Virus record (IMG/VR): IMGVR_UViG_3300020385_000033
Span: 1-33,340 of that record
Direction: 5' to 3' (one strand)
Length of the DNA: 33,340 nucleotides
DNA from: a virus
The translations under genes were made by a program, and so were the position numbers. Every line of letters begins with the position of its first letter. Within the stretch, counting starts at the first letter, position 1. The notes beneath the pieces were generated by a model that ran no database searches, was not told where the DNA came from, and saw only the letters and a list, made by a program, of their open reading frames with translations. This document shows positions 32,399 to 33,340 of the stretch, in pieces.

Positions 32399-32614
32399 TT
32401 ATTCGGCTGTAAGTAATGGGCCACCGATACCTAAACAATAAGGCTCGTTAGATATTAGGCTTTCATTAACTCGCATGATTTCGATTAGTCGGTTAACAGA
32501 ATGAAAGTTAGCATCTTCCAATGCAATTTGTAAAATGTCTAGAATGTCTGAACCATCCCATTTTGCATTAATACTTATTGCTTTAGCTAATGCTTTTTTT
32601 TCTTCTATTGTCAT
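32399..32614 (-). CDS. Small unknown protein, 71 aa
   Basis: The start at 32614 follows AAAGGAGACACT. A longer frame from 32668 would read through the palindrome dyad and has no site. MTIEEKKALAKAISINAKWD is a helix, followed by further helices (ILDILQIALEDANFHSVNRL) and a Gly/Leu tail, GIGGPLLTAE. Function is unknown. Confidence 0.6.
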   Translation of the reverse strand: MTIEEKKALAKAISINAKWDGSDILDILQIALEDANFHSVNRLIEIMRVNESLISNEPYCLGIGGPLLTAE

Positions 32615-32650
32615 AGTGTCTCCTTTATCTATTGGTATAAATACCATAAA

Positions 32651-32671
32651 GCCTTGTTTAAACAGCAAGGC
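32651..32671 (-). terminator. Hairpin carrying a TGTTTAAACA copy in its loop
   Basis: GCCTTG (32651-32656) pairs with CAAGGC (32666-32671). On the minus strand the stem is followed by TTTAT, a weak terminator-like arrangement. TGGTAT/ATACCA (32634-32647) forms another small hairpin right after it. Attenuation between the 114-aa and 71-aa genes is plausible. Confidence 0.45.
32655..32664. repeat. TGTTTAAACA palindrome, copy 13
   Basis: In the loop of the GCCTTG/CAAGGC hairpin, 41 bases upstream of the 71-aa gene's start. Confidence 0.9.
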
Positions 32672-32680
32672 TCTAGCTAT

Positions 32681-33025
32681 CTATATTTGATATTCTCTTT
32701 CGGCATCTAACATATGTTGCGTAACTTTGGTTACATATCTTGTATAAACTCGGCTAGCGTCTCGTCCACTCCATGGGCCTTCTAGTATTGTTACATTGAT
32801 AGTTTTTGCATTAACTTTCGTAACTCTACAATTATAAGAACCATCTTTGAATTTAACTCTAACAAGGTCTAATTCATTGAATGTTTTAACATCTTCCCTA
32901 GCGTTTCTATCCCACTGTAATTTCATCGCATCCCAAACAATTTTTAAATCGTCATTGTCTGTAATTCTACGAATATCGTCAATTATTCCAGTTAAATCGT
33001 CGCCAGTATTTGCTAAGTTATTCAT
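32681..33025 (-). CDS. Small unknown protein, 114 aa
   Basis: Starts after AAAGGAGAATAT. The N-terminal half is helical (TGIIDDIRRITDNDDLKIVW). The C-terminal half is a beta-barrel-like segment (DLVRVKFKDGSYNCRVTKVN) ending in a helix. The strand pattern, an SH3/OB-like barrel, suggests nucleic-acid or protein binding. It is the first complete gene of the minus-strand operon. Confidence 0.6.
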   Translation of the reverse strand: MNNLANTGDDLTGIIDDIRRITDNDDLKIVWDAMKLQWDRNAREDVKTFNELDLVRVKFKDGSYNCRVTKVNAKTINVTILEGPWSGRDASRVYTRYVTKVTQHMLDAEREYQI

Positions 33026-33053
33026 ATATTCTCCTTTATGTTGTGCTAATTAA

Positions 33054-33138
33054 TAGCTTGTAACACACAGATTAACTAAAACGAGAGAACAATTATGTAC
33101 TCTGCTCTATGTGCTACAAGCTACCAATTAAGGTAGCT
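33054..33138. promoter_or_regulatory. Inverted repeats in the gap before the early operon
   Basis: The gap 33026-33208 has no gene. TAGCTTGTA (33054-33062) pairs with TACAAGCTA (33115-33123), and AGCTACC (33119-33125) pairs with GGTAGCT (33132-33138), so the two folds compete for the same bases. On the minus strand a weak TTGTAG/CATAAT pair could be the operon promoter. Confidence in the promoter is low. Confidence 0.4.
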
Positions 33139-33194
33139 AATAAAGGTTTTAGCTAAGAATGCGGGGTGCTAGTAATTGTATAAGGTCTCCCATT

Positions 33195-33224
33195 CCCCAA
33201 TTAATCTCTTAGTGGGGCTTTTTT
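33195..33224 (+). terminator. Rho-independent terminator on plus strand
   Basis: CCCCA (33195-33199) pairs with TGGGG (33213-33217), followed by CTTTTTT. An upstream GGGG at 33163-33166 could pair with the same CCCC and prevent the terminator, an attenuator-like layout. No plus-strand gene lies directly upstream, so a short untranslated transcript or antisense RNA is implied. Confidence 0.6.
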
Positions 33225-33340
33225 CGCTTATGAGGTCGTTTTATGCTTTTCGGGCCAATCTCGGTGGTCTGAGCCGGATAAAACTCCTTATCGTTAAGAG
33301 TGTCTAGGTGTCTCCGGTGGGCTTGCTTGGTGGTATTTCT
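33209..33340 (-). CDS. C-terminal end of a gene cut by the window edge
   Basis: A minus-strand frame is open from the right edge to TAA at 33209-33211 (43 codons and stop). The tail is basic (IKRPHKRKKPH). Base composition is more GC-rich than the neighbouring early genes. It overlaps the plus-strand terminator. It may be a real gene end, or the region may be non-coding. No family can be recognised from this fragment. Confidence 0.35.
   Translation of the reverse strand, partial: RNTTKQAHRRHLDTLNDKEFYPAQTTEIGPKSIKRPHKRKKPH

Noticed and set aside
21671-32664. The repeated 10-mers as a CRISPR array
   Set aside because: Copies are 10 bases, at irregular distances of hundreds of bases, and overlap genes. 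There are no uniform spacers and no cas genes.
1-33340. Lysogeny genes or attachment site
   Set aside because: No integrase, excisionase or direct-repeat att site is visible. The HTH protein alone does not establish a temperate lifestyle.

Overview
The window is most of the genome of a tailed bacteriophage, AT-rich throughout, apart from a more GC-rich last ~110 bases. It carries an SU10-like major capsid protein, a scaffold, head-tail and tail genes, a glycine-rich adhesin, a lysis block, a Rad52-type annealing protein and a crowd of tiny early genes. Terminase, portal, polymerase and integrase genes are not visible and presumably lie outside the window. No tail-tube or tape-measure gene typical of long-tailed phages is recognisable, so a short-tailed (podovirus-like) virion is my best guess. 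The host is probably a low-GC marine actinobacterium. The hints are a secreted protein with a Thr-rich then Pro-rich wall-type linker, an r1t-like holin, a secreted transglycosylase of actinobacterial flavour and the base composition. The host assignment is inference, not proof.

Layout. 1-12878 (+): six large virion-type genes and one 28-codon gene, packed end to end with 1-8 base overlaps or tiny gaps. The first is cut by the left window edge and is at least 1965 residues long. Two of them carry recognisable domains: an embedded HPr-like domain (676-residue protein) and an N-terminal peptidoglycan-binding motif (380-residue protein). 12879-13090: an extended -10 promoter and a structured leader. 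13091-20574 (+): scaffold, capsid, a capsid terminator, head-tail and tail proteins, adhesin. 20598-24616 (+): one unknown gene, then a second extended -10 promoter and a lysis/envelope block. That block has two short membrane proteins, a long secreted acidic protein, two holin candidates, a 12-codon Cys/Gly peptide and a DUF5675 protein that may be a cell-wall enzyme. 24675-25871 (+): metallophosphoesterase. 25887-33025 (-): a convergent early region of about 22 small genes, including a PD-(D/E)XK-like nuclease, transglycosylase, Rad52, an HTH protein and a SprT-like protease. 33209-33340 (-): the end of another gene, next to a plus-strand terminator.

The outstanding feature is a perfect 10-base palindrome, TGTTTAAACA, present 13 times where about 0.1-0.2 would be expected. 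Ten copies lie at gene junctions. In the early region six copies sit in or right beside inverted repeats whose arm sequences all differ, so it looks like a repeated punctuation or regulatory element. The second unusual feature is the HPr domain, with both the phosphorylatable His and the regulatory Ser positions kept, inside a presumed virion protein. Several genes shorter than 60 codons were recovered from Shine-Dalgarno signals and TAATG/ATGA overlaps.
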